Assembly: GCA_029258695.1 (NCBI GenBank)
Contig: JARIBR010000185.1
Span: 1 to 6,536, forward strand
Source: Quadrisphaera sp.
GTDB taxonomy: Bacteria > Actinomycetota > Actinomycetes > Actinomycetales > Quadrisphaeraceae
Reading direction: 5' to 3'
Length of the DNA stretch: 6,536 bases
Position 1 is the stretch's first letter. Each line of letters starts with the position of its first letter. Under the pieces are notes generated by a model. The model was given only the letters and a program-made list of their open reading frames with translations, searched no databases and was not told the origin of the DNA. This document shows, piece by piece, positions 1 through 5,939 of this stretch. The position numbers were made by a program, and so were the translations under genes.

Positions 1-2364
1 TACCCGATGGGCTGGGACGACAACGGCCTGCCCACCGAGCGCCGCGTGCAGAACTACTACGGCGTGCGCTGCGACCCCACGCTGCCGCAGGAGTCCAGCT
101 TCACCCCTCCGGACGAGCCCGACCCGAAGAGGCCGGTGCCCGTCAGCCGGCCGACGTTCATCGAGCTCTGCGAGCGGCTCACCGGTGAGGACGAGAAGGT
201 CTTCGAGGACCTCTGGCGGCGCGTGGGCCTGTCGGTGGACTGGTCGCGGACCTACACGACGATCAGCGACGACGCCCGCGCCGTCGCGCAGCGGGCGTTC
301 CTGCGCAACCTCGCCCGCGGCGAGGCCTACCAGGCCCAGGCGCCCGGGCTGTGGGACGTGACCTTCCAGACGGCGGTGGCCCAGGCCGAGCTGGAGGCCC
401 GCGACTACCCCGGTGCCTACCACCGCGTGGCCTTCCCGCGCTCGGACGGTGGCGGCGCCGTGGAGATCGAGACCACCCGGCCGGAGCTGCTGGTCTCCGT
501 GGTGGCGCTGGTCGCCCATCCCGACGACGAGCGGTACGCCGACCTGTTCGGCACCACCGTCACCTCGCCGCTGTTCGGCGTGGAGGTCCCCGTGCTCGCC
601 CACCCGCTCGCCGAGGCGGACAAGGGCGCGGGCGTCGCGATGTGCTGCACCTTCGGGGACCTCACCGACGTCACGTGGTGGCGTGAGCTGGACCTGCCCA
701 CGCGCTCGGTGGTCGGGCGCGACGGGCGGCTGACCCGCGAGGAGCCGTCGTGGATCGCCGAGGACGCCGGCCGCTCCCTGTACGTCGAGGGCCTTGCCGG
801 CGCCACGACCTTCACCGCCCGGGAGCGCACCGTCGCCGCCCTGCGGGAGGCGGGGGCGCTCGTCGGGGAGCCGGTAGCCGCCCAGCGCAAGGCCAACTTC
901 TACGAGAAGGGCGACAAGCCGCTGGAGATCGTCGCCTCGCGGCAGTGGTACCTGCGCAACGGCGGGCGTGACGGCGCGCTGCGCGAGGACCTCCTCGCCC
1001 GCGGGCGCGACCTCGCGTGGGTGCCGGAGTTCATGAAGCACCGCTACGCGGACTGGGTGGGCGGGCTCAACGGCGACTGGCTCATCAGCCGCCAGCGCTT
1101 CTTCGGCGTGCCCTTCCCCGTGTGGTACCCGCTCGACGCCGACGGCGAGCCCCGCTACGACGCAGTGATCTCCCCCGACGAGAGCGCGCTCCCCGTCGAC
1201 CCCCTGACCGCCGCGCCCCCGGGGTACCGCGAGGACCAGCGTGGGGTGCCGGGCGGGTTCACCGGTGACCCGGACGTCATGGACACCTGGGCGACGTCGT
1301 CGCTCAGCCCGCAGGTGGTCTGCGGGTGGGAGCGCGACCCCGAGCTGTTCGCGGCGACCTTCCCCATGGACCTGCGTCCGCAGGCGCACGACATCATCCG
1401 CACCTGGCTGTTCTCCACCGTGGTGCGCGCCCACCTGGAGAACGGCTCGCTGCCCTGGGCCCGGGCGATGATCTCCGGGTTCGTCACCGACCCGGACCGC
1501 AAGAAGATGTCGAAGTCCAAGGGCAACGTCGTGGTGCCCACCGACATCCTGGAGCGGTACGGCGCCGACGCGGTGCGCTGGCGGGCGGCCTCGGCGCGCC
1601 CGGGCCTCGACACCCCCTTCGACGAGGCCCAGATGAAGGTGGGCCGGCGCCTGGCGATCAAGGTGCTCAACGCCTCGAAGTTCGTGCTCGGCACGCTGCC
1701 CGGCGGCGACGTGCCCGGGCTGGCCGCGGTGACGCGCCCCCTGGACGCCGCCATGCTCGCGGGTCTGGCCGCCGTGGTGGACGAGGCGACCGCGGCGCTG
1801 GAGGACTACGACTACACGCGCGCGCTGGAGGTGACCGAGCGGTTCTTCTGGGGGTTCTGCGACGACTACCTCGAGCTGGTCAAGGAGCGCGCCTACGGCT
1901 CCGGTGACGACGCGGCCTCGGCCCAGGCGGCGCTGGCCACCGCGCTGGACGTGCAGCTGCGGCTGCTGGCTCCGTTCCTGCCCTTCGTCACCGAGGAGGT
2001 GTGGTCCTGGTGGCGCAGCGACGGGTCGACGTCGATCCACCGTGAACCCTGGCCCGTGACCTCGGAGGTGGTGGGCTCCCTGGAGGCGCACCCCGTGGTC
2101 CTCGACCTCGCGGCGTCCGCGCTGGCGGGCATCCGCAAGGCCAAGTCGGAGGCCAAGGTCAGCCAGCGCACCGAGGTGGCGTCCCTGGTGCTCGCCGTGG
2201 CCGACGCCCACCGGGAGGACCTCGAGGCCGCGCTGGACGACGTCCGCTCCTCGGGGAAGGTGCGCGAGGCCTCCCTCGTGGCGGGCGATCCCGGTGAGAG
2301 CGGCTCACCGGGCGTCGAGGTCCGGGAGGTCCACCTGGTCCCCGGGGAGGACACCGCCGCCTGA
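1..2364 (+). CDS. valS: Valine--tRNA ligase, alternative (archaeal/rickettsial-like) type, 5'-truncated by window edge
   Basis: This class I aminoacyl-tRNA synthetase charges tRNA-Val with valine in the cytoplasm and hydrolyses mischarged Thr-tRNA. The frame is open from base 1, so the gene enters from the left; 787 residues are visible. The first residues ([20 protein letters not shown]) belong just after the HIGH motif, so the start and HIGH lie outside, probably about 80-100 residues upstream. Seen in order: the CP1 editing domain with ETTRPE (residues 157-162) and a [13 protein letters not shown] block (208-220); the Rossmann catalytic core with [10 protein letters not shown] and [10 protein letters not shown]; the KMSKS loop at 502-506; and the helical anticodon-binding domain around W617 ([17 protein letters not shown]). 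It ends soon after [11 protein letters not shown] and lacks the C-terminal coiled-coil arm of E. coli ValRS. The [10 protein letters not shown] block replaces the PGTDHAGIATQ block of the usual bacterial enzyme, so I place it in the alternative ValRS lineage (family knowledge). Function is secure; the subtype is likely. Confidence 0.96.
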   Translation, partial: YPMGWDDNGLPTERRVQNYYGVRCDPTLPQESSFTPPDEPDPKRPVPVSRPTFIELCERLTGEDEKVFEDLWRRVGLSVDWSRTYTTISDDARAVAQRAFLRNLARGEAYQAQAPGLWDVTFQTAVAQAELEARDYPGAYHRVAFPRSDGGGAVEIETTRPELLVSVVALVAHPDDERYADLFGTTVTSPLFGVEVPVLAHPLAEADKGAGVAMCCTFGDLTDVTWWRELDLPTRSVVGRDGRLTREEPSWIAEDAGRSLYVEGLAGATTFTARERTVAALREAGALVGEPVAAQRKANFYEKGDKPLEIVASRQWYLRNGGRDGALREDLLARGRDLAWVPEFMKHRYADWVGGLNGDWLISRQRFFGVPFPVWYPLDADGEPRYDAVISPDESALPVDPLTAAPPGYREDQRGVPGGFTGDPDVMDTWATSSLSPQVVCGWERDPELFAATFPMDLRPQAHDIIRTWLFSTVVRAHLENGSLPWARAMISGFVTDPDRKKMSKSKGNVVVPTDILERYGADAVRWRAASARPGLDTPFDEAQMKVGRRLAIKVLNASKFVLGTLPGGDVPGLAAVTRPLDAAMLAGLAAVVDEATAALEDYDYTRALEVTERFFWGFCDDYLELVKERAYGSGDDAASAQAALATALDVQLRLLAPFLPFVTEEVWSWWRSDGSTSIHREPWPVTSEVVGSLEAHPVVLDLAASALAGIRKAKSEAKVSQRTEVASLVLAVADAHREDLEAALDDVRSSGKVREASLVAGDPGESGSPGVEVREVHLVPGEDTAA

Positions 2365-2377
2365 GCGTGCCGGCGAG

Positions 2378-2423
2378 GTGGGCGGCTCCCCAGGCCCAGC
2401 CCTCCGTCGCTGGGAGCGCCCAC
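2378..2423 (+). terminator. Probable valS terminator hairpin
   Basis: Thirteen bases after the valS stop, GTGGGCGGCTCCCCAG (2378-2393) pairs with CTGGGAGCGCCCAC (2410-2423). This gives fourteen base pairs with two single-base bulges (2385 and 2391) and a 16-nt loop. No T-tract follows, which is common for hairpin terminators in high-GC actinomycetes. Position and stem support the call; termination itself is inferred. Confidence 0.55.
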
Positions 2424-2429
2424 GCAGCC

Positions 2430-2502
2430 GACCGGGGACGCCCCACCGCACCGACGCACCACCCCCTCCCCAGACCGGGGACGCCCCACCGCACCGACGC
2501 AC
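2430..2502. repeat. Perfect 30-bp direct repeat, two copies 43 bp apart
   Basis: Bases 2430-2459 and 2473-2502 are identical over 30 bp. Both begin GACCGGGGACGCCCC and end CACCGACGCAC. The 13-bp spacer (2460-2472) is C-rich. Each copy carries the GGGGACG heptamer found repeatedly in this gap and in the gap on the other side of the DUF559 gene. No open frame uses it. Confidence 0.9.
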
Positions 2503-2535
2503 GGTTGCCGTGCGGCAGCGCGTCCCCGGTGGTCG

Positions 2536-2550
2536 CCCAGGACTCCTGGG
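2536..2550. repeat. 15-bp palindrome (single central base)
   Basis: CCCAGGACTCCTGGG has perfect 7-bp arms around one central C at 2543. It could be a protein-binding half-site pair or a small cruciform; nothing nearby identifies a user. Confidence 0.6.
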
Positions 2551-2598
2551 TCACGAGCTCGAGCACCGCTGCTCTCGCTGCTCCCCTCTCTCCGCTGT

Positions 2599-2690
2599 GG
2601 GGACGCCGCCCCGCGCTGAGGTCCCTTCCGCTCTCCGACCGGGGACCGCCATCGGCGCTGCCCGAACGCTCAGCGCGGCGGGGCGTCCCC
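2599..2690. repeat. Long inverted repeat, 20-bp arms, 52-bp spacer
   Basis: Left arm 2599-2618 (GGGGACGCCGCCCCGCGCTG) matches the reverse complement of right arm 2671-2690 (CAGCGCGGCGGGGCGTCCCC) at 18 of 20 positions. The two mismatches lie in the GC block in the middle. The GGGGACG heptamer forms the outer end of each arm. The 52-bp spacer contains a GACCGGGGACC variant at 2637-2647. It could fold as a large stem-loop or be the remnant ends of a small element; no frame codes across it. Confidence 0.75.
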
Positions 2691-2807
2691 GCTCGGACAA
2701 GGTCGCGCAGGGCCCGGCGCGCGAGGTTGCGAGCCGGACGGGCGGACGGGGCGACGGCGGACGGCGGCGCTATCGGCGGCGAGCGCGGCGGACCAGGCTG
2801 CGCGCTG

Positions 2808-2837
2808 GCCCCTCGACGTCAGGCTCTCTCGAGGGGC
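2808..2837 (-). terminator. Probable terminator of the DUF559 gene
   Basis: Arms GCCCCTCGA (2808-2816) and TCGAGGGGC (2829-2837) are perfectly complementary over 9 bp with a 12-nt loop. On the minus strand the hairpin begins 5 bases after the stop codon at 2843-2845. There is no T-tract. The tight placement behind the stop is the main support. Confidence 0.6.
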
Positions 2838-2842
2838 AGTGA

Positions 2843-3790
2843 TCAGAGCGCGAGCAGCGGAGGTGCCCCCAGCTGCTGGCGCCGAACGCTCATGACGCGC
2901 CACGCCTGCGCGCGGCACCCTGCAGGGTCTCGGGTCAGGCGCTCGTGCGAGAACCTGAGCGTGATGCCGCCGTGCTCGGCGACCAGGGCGTCGCGGAGGA
3001 TGTCGTGCTCCCAGTCGTGGACACCTGCGTGGTAGCGACGGCCGTCGAGCTCGACGTCGACCCGTGCCTCGGGGTCCCACAGGTCGAACCACACCACCCG
3101 CCCGTCATGACGGCTGCGGACCTGGCGCTGGAGGTGGGCGAAGGGCGGCCCGTCGAAGACCTCGAGGTAGCCCCACAGCTCCAGCTCGCTGTGGCAGCCC
3201 GCCTCGAGCAGGGTGAGGAGCTCGCGCAGCTGGCGTCGGCCCGGCAGACGGGGGTGGTCCACGAGCTCGCGCCTCAACCGGGAGACGGTGGTCCGCCGCT
3301 CACGCACCGACGTGATCGCCGGCGACCGCTGGCTCGCGCCCGAGGCGGACGGCCACGACTGCGCGATGGCACGCTCCAGGCTCACCACCGTCAACCCGCC
3401 GCGGACCAGCGTCGAGGCGGGCCGGCGGGAACGGTGGACCACCGCGCCGGAGGCGAGAGCGGACCGGAGACGCCGTGAGTGCGGGACGAGGACCTCAACG
3501 AGCTCGCGCGCCGTCCCCGGGGTGGAGGGCGAGTCCTCCACCCCCCAGGCACGCAACGCCGACCGGTGGCTCACGGCGCTGCCCTGACCCGCCCACTGAA
3601 GGGCCGCCGCGCACCGTGATCTCCAGTCGTCGACGGACTCGGGGACGACCAGCGTCCGAGGGTGGAGCCGGACGAGCTGGCGCGAGCGCACCGCCCAGTC
3701 GACCGCGTCCTCGCTGCTGCGAGCGGCGACCTCGGTCCTCCCGGCCACTCCTGCCAGCTCCCGCACCGCTGCCGCTGCTGCGCTCGTCAT
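2843..3790 (-). CDS. AbiEi-like N-terminal domain protein with C-terminal DUF559 (Vsr/PD-(D/E)xK-like) nuclease-type domain
   Basis: The product is 315 aa with this start. The N-terminal part (about 8-50, ending QLVRLHPRTLVVPES) has the winged-helix layout of AbiEi-type antitoxin N-termini. The middle (about 65-150, AVSHRSALRAWG then TVVSLERAIAQSW) follows the pattern of actinomycete AbiEi/DUF559 proteins. The C-terminal part (about 200-305) looks like DUF559, a small domain related to Vsr and PD-(D/E)xK nucleases. It has S-E-L-E with E202, WFDLWDP with D236, VDVELDG with E247 and D249, RYH, WEHD near 260-263 and R266-D267. These proteins are common in actinomycetes and their role is unknown; DNA binding or cleavage is inferred from the fold. 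I chose the ATG at 3790-3788. The frame is open back to a GTG at 3907, but those 39 extra residues are Arg-rich and unlike the family, and neither start has a strong ribosome site. No AbiEii-like toxin gene is adjacent. It stands alone between two repeat-rich gaps. Confidence 0.8.
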   Translation of the reverse strand: MTSAAAAAVRELAGVAGRTEVAARSSEDAVDWAVRSRQLVRLHPRTLVVPESVDDWRSRCAAALQWAGQGSAVSHRSALRAWGVEDSPSTPGTARELVEVLVPHSRRLRSALASGAVVHRSRRPASTLVRGGLTVVSLERAIAQSWPSASGASQRSPAITSVRERRTTVSRLRRELVDHPRLPGRRQLRELLTLLEAGCHSELELWGYLEVFDGPPFAHLQRQVRSRHDGRVVWFDLWDPEARVDVELDGRRYHAGVHDWEHDILRDALVAEHGGITLRFSHERLTRDPAGCRAQAWRVMSVRRQQLGAPPLLAL

Positions 3791-3982
3791 CCGGGAAGCC
3801 TGGGCCGCAGCGCGACGGATCGAGCGCGGACGACGGTGGCCCTGTGGACAAGCACGTTCGAGCCTCGAGCGGTGGTGGACGAGAACGGCATCACCGGCCG
3901 GCACCACGTCGGCGGCATGCCCCCCCCGATGAGCCGCACGGTGCCGGCCGGGTGGCTACCCCTGCATCTCGACACCACGACT

Positions 3983-4125
3983 GGGGACGGACCACCGCGC
4001 AGATCACCAGTCAGAGCGCGGCGCAGCGTCCCCGATCGACACGGGGACGGCGTCGGAACGCGGCCGGGCGTCCCCGATCGACGCGTGGCGAACGCGAAGC
4101 CCACGCATCGCGGCTGGACGTCCCC
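3983..4125. repeat. Cluster of five GGGGACG/CGTCCCC heptamers
   Basis: GGGGACG lies at 3983 and 4043 on the plus strand, and its complement CGTCCCC at 4027, 4069 and 4119. Two copies share the longer core GCGTCCCCGATCGAC (4026-4040 and 4068-4082). A third is GACGTCCCCGGTCGAT (4117-4132), and a decayed copy GTCACCGATCGACGC follows at 4159-4173. Steps between the main copies are 44, 42 and 50 bp, close to the 43-bp period on the other side of the DUF559 gene. Confidence 0.7.
4027..4049. repeat. Short inverted repeat built from two heptamers
   Basis: CGTCCCCG (4027-4034) and CGGGGACG (4042-4049) pair perfectly over 8 bp around a 7-nt loop, ATCGACA. It lies inside the heptamer cluster and could act as a hairpin in RNA from either strand; function is unknown. 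Confidence 0.6.
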
Positions 4126-4300
4126 GGTCGATCCGTGGGTAGCCGACGAGCCCGGACCGTCACCGATCGACGCTTCCTCCGGCCCGCGACGGCCCCCGAC
4201 GGCGTGATGGACCAGCGGGTGCTCGCGGGCTCGAAGCACGCGCGGGCTCGCGCCGGCGTCCGCCACGGCTCGTCGACCCAGGAGGATGCCCGCTGACCGC

Positions 4301-4369
4301 GGTCACCGGCGGGAACAGGCCCCGATCACCGGCGGGAAGAGGCCTCGATCACCGGCGGGAACGGGCCCC
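4301..4369. repeat. 23-bp tandem repeat, three copies
   Basis: Three head-to-tail 23-bp units occupy 4301-4323, 4324-4346 and 4347-4369. Each contains the core TCACCGGCGGGAA followed by a purine/C stretch ending GGCCCC or GGCCTC. Units differ from one another at two or three positions. The array lies about 120-190 bp downstream of clpX on its transcribed strand and is in no credible gene. Confidence 0.85.
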
Positions 4370-4430
4370 GGAGCGCACGCCCACCGACGAGCTGGCATCG
4401 CCGGGGAAACCGGTCACCGGAGCCACGGTC

Positions 4431-4476
4431 AGCCCGCGCGTGGCCAGCCCGCGCGTGGCCAGCCCGGCGCGTGGCC
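4431..4476. repeat. 15/16-bp tandem repeat, three copies, beside the clpX stop
   Basis: AGCCCGCGCGTGGCC is repeated exactly at 4431-4445 and 4446-4460. A third copy at 4461-4476 has one extra G (AGCCCGGCGCGTGGCC). The junctions create the palindrome TGGCCA, so several alternative small hairpins can form in the clpX 3' region. The last unit ends 15 bp from the clpX stop codon. Confidence 0.85.
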
Positions 4477-4489
4477 CGTCGGCGGGGCC
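4473..4489 (-). terminator. Possible clpX terminator hairpin
   Basis: GGCCC (4473-4477) pairs with GGGCC (4485-4489) around a 7-nt loop, starting 2 bases after the clpX stop on the minus strand. The stem is short (5 bp) and has no T-tract. It may work together with the adjacent tandem repeat, but this is a weak call. Confidence 0.3.
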
Positions 4490-4491
4490 GT

Positions 4492-5769
4492 TCAGGCGGA
4501 CTTCTCCTGGCGGGGACGCTTGCGCACCGCGGTCTTCTCGCGCGGCACGAGGGTCGGCAGGACGTTGGTGAGCACCACGTCCTTCTCGATGACCACGCGA
4601 GCCACGTCGTCGCGGCTGGGCAGGTCGAACATCACGGGGAGGAGCACCTCCTCCATGATGGCGCGCAGACCGCGAGCACCGGTCCCGCGCAGGATCGCCT
4701 GGTCGGCCACGGCTTCGAGGGCGTCCGGGCTGAACTCGAGCTCCACGCCGTCGATCTCGAACATCCGCTGGTACTGCTTGATCAGGGCGTTCTTCGGCTC
4801 GGTGAGGATCCGCACGAGCGCCTCGGCGTCGAGGTTGCGCACCGTGGTGATGACCGGCAGGCGTCCGATGAACTCGGGGATGAGCCCGAACTTCAGCAGG
4901 TCCTCGGGCATGACCTCGCCGAAGGAGCTCGTCGTGGCGTCCGCGATGTGCAGCGGCGCCCCGAAGCCGATGCCCTTCGTGCCGCGCCGCGACTCGATCA
5001 TCTCGTCGAGCCCGGCGAAGGCCCCGCCGACGATGAACAGCACGTTCGTCGTGTCGATCTGGATGAACTCCTGGTGGGGGTGCTTGCGCCCACCCTGCGG
5101 CGGCACCGAGGCGGTGGTGCCCTCGAGGATCTTCAGCAGCGCCTGCTGCACCCCCTCCCCCGAGACGTCGCGGGTGATGGAGGGGTTCTCGGACTTGCGG
5201 GCGATCTTGTCGACCTCGTCGATGTAGATGATGCCCGTCTCGGCCTTCTTGACGTCGTAGTCCGCTGCCTGGATGAGCTTCAGCAGGATGTTCTCGACGT
5301 CCTCGCCGACGTATCCGGCCTCGGTGAGGGCGGTCGCGTCGGCGATGGCGAACGGCACGTTGAGCATCTTGGCGAGCGTCTGCGCGAGGTACGTCTTCCC
5401 ACACCCCGTCGGGCCGATGAGCAAGATGTTCGACTTCGAGATGTCGACGTTCTCGGCGTCCTTCGTGGCCGGCTCCGCACGGACCCGCTTGTAGTGGTTG
5501 TAGACCGCCACGGCGAGCGCCCGCTTCGCGGCGTCCTGGCCGATGATGTAGGTCTGGAGGAAGTCGAAGATCTCCCGCGGCTTGGGCAGCTCTACCATGC
5601 CGAGCTCCGAGGTCTCGGTGAGCTCTTCCTCGATGATCTCGTTGCAGAGGTCGATGCACTCGTCGCAGATGTACACGCCGGGGCCGGCGATCAGCTTCTT
5701 CACCTGCTTCTGGCTCTTCCCGCAGAAAGAACACTTGAGCAGGTCCGCTCCCTCACCGATGCGTGCCAC
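4492..5769 (-). CDS. clpX: ATP-dependent Clp protease ATP-binding subunit ClpX
   Basis: ClpX is the hexameric AAA+ unfoldase that recognises substrates, unfolds them with ATP and threads them into the ClpP chamber in the cytoplasm. With the chosen start it has 425 aa, a normal length. Visible features: N-terminal zinc-binding domain with C13, C16, C35 and C38; Walker A GPTGCGKT (119-126); pore loop GYVG (152-155); Walker [10 protein letters not shown] with D184 and E185; the IGF ClpP-docking loop (267-269); arginine finger in EFIGRLP (R303); and sensor 2 in GARGLR (R366). All key residues are present. I chose the GTG at 5769-5767 because it gives the standard actinomycete start [13 protein letters not shown] and has a strong ribosome site 9 bases upstream. 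A GTG eight codons earlier (5793) is in frame, but using it would make that ribosome site coding. clpP2 lies 170 bp upstream on the same strand with a hairpin between, so clpX may have its own promoter. Confidence 0.98.
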   Translation of the reverse strand: MARIGEGADLLKCSFCGKSQKQVKKLIAGPGVYICDECIDLCNEIIEEELTETSELGMVELPKPREIFDFLQTYIIGQDAAKRALAVAVYNHYKRVRAEPATKDAENVDISKSNILLIGPTGCGKTYLAQTLAKMLNVPFAIADATALTEAGYVGEDVENILLKLIQAADYDVKKAETGIIYIDEVDKIARKSENPSITRDVSGEGVQQALLKILEGTTASVPPQGGRKHPHQEFIQIDTTNVLFIVGGAFAGLDEMIESRRGTKGIGFGAPLHIADATTSSFGEVMPEDLLKFGLIPEFIGRLPVITTVRNLDAEALVRILTEPKNALIKQYQRMFEIDGVELEFSPDALEAVADQAILRGTGARGLRAIMEEVLLPVMFDLPSRDDVARVVIEKDVVLTNVLPTLVPREKTAVRKRPRQEKSA

Positions 5770-5778
5770 GCGGACGTT

Positions 5779-5788
5779 CCTCTCCTCT
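5779..5788 (-). promoter_or_regulatory. Ribosome binding site that fixes the clpX start
   Basis: The minus strand reads AGAGGAGAGG here, a strong Shine-Dalgarno match, with 9 bases before the GTG at 5769. It lies inside the extended frame from the upstream GTG at 5793, which has no comparable site. This favours the shorter ClpX. Confidence 0.75.
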
Positions 5789-5822
5789 GCCACCGCCCCG
5801 TGCGGGCGACGGTGATCTCACG

Positions 5823-5852
5823 GGCGGGCCACCAACCGTCAGTGGGCCCGCC
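5823..5852 (-). repeat. Inverted repeat upstream of clpX
   Basis: GGCGGGCC (5823-5830) and GGCCCGCC (5845-5852) form an 8-bp perfect stem with a 14-nt loop, 53 bp upstream of the clpX start. It could be a leader hairpin or an operator; I recognise no ClgR or HspR/HAIR box in it. Confidence 0.45.
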
Positions 5853-5893
5853 GTCCAGCTGTGATCGTACGGCCCCCGGCGGACACCGGGAGC

Positions 5894-5931
5894 GCGGCGC
5901 GGCGGGGCGTCGAGCGCTCCCGCCGCGCCGC
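5894..5931 (-). terminator. Strong hairpin after clpP2, probable terminator or attenuator
   Basis: GCGGCGCGGCGGG (5894-5906) and CCCGCCGCGCCGC (5919-5931) are perfectly complementary over 13 bp with a 12-nt loop. It begins 8 bases after the clpP2 stop on the minus strand. There is no T-tract, as is usual in this GC range. The structure suggests that clpP transcripts at least partly end before clpX. Confidence 0.65.
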
Positions 5932-5939
5932 AGCGCGGG

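Larger units (their letters stand above)
2365..2842. other. Repeat-rich non-coding gap between convergent valS and the DUF559 gene
   Basis: I see no convincing gene here. The open frames crossing it read as Arg/Pro/Ala-rich low-complexity protein without domain motifs and overlap one another on both strands. It holds a hairpin after valS, a perfect 30-bp direct repeat, a 15-bp palindrome, a long inverted repeat and a hairpin after the DUF559 gene. The heptamer GGGGACG or its complement CGTCCCC occurs at 2434, 2477, 2521, 2599 and 2684, with steps of 43, 44, 78 and 85 bp. A GACCGGGGACC variant sits at 2637. Confidence 0.75.
3791..4491. other. Repeat-rich non-coding gap between the DUF559 gene and clpX
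   Basis: About 700 bp without a credible gene. Long open frames exist on both strands, but they overlap, are low-complexity (Arg, Pro, Gly, Ser, Thr) and show no domain. The part nearest the DUF559 gene (3791-3907) could be coding only if that gene starts at its upstream GTG. The rest holds a heptamer repeat cluster (3983-4125), an 8-bp hairpin (4027-4049), a 23-bp tandem triplet (4301-4369) and a 15/16-bp tandem triplet (4431-4476). I found no recognisable promoter for the DUF559 gene. Confidence 0.7.

Noticed and set aside
2430..2502. CRISPR-like reading of the 30-bp repeat
   Set aside because: There are only two exact copies with a 13-bp spacer, shorter than any CRISPR spacer, and no cas genes are in the window.
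3843..3851. TTGTCCACA on the minus strand, identical to an actinomycete-type DnaA box
   Set aside because: Only one box was found; an origin or titration site needs a cluster. A 9-mer match is plausible by chance.
3853..3870. GTTCGAGCC stretch resembling a tRNA T-loop
   Set aside because: The flanking bases do not form the 5-bp T-stem, and no acceptor or anticodon arm can be drawn around it.
3787..4266. Minus-strand open frame of 159 codons upstream of the DUF559 gene
   Set aside because: The translation crosses the heptamer repeats, has no recognisable motif, and lacks a supporting ribosome site. Treated as non-coding.
3475..4296. Long plus-strand open frame (273 codons) and the overlapping plus-strand frame 3662-4207
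   Set aside because: They run antisense to the DUF559 gene and into the repeat region. Their translations are Arg/Pro/Ser low-complexity with no domain. Long spurious frames are expected at this GC content.
5864..5869. TACGAT on the minus strand as a -10 element for clpX
   Set aside because: No matching -35 element lies 16-18 bases upstream, so it is not listed as a promoter.
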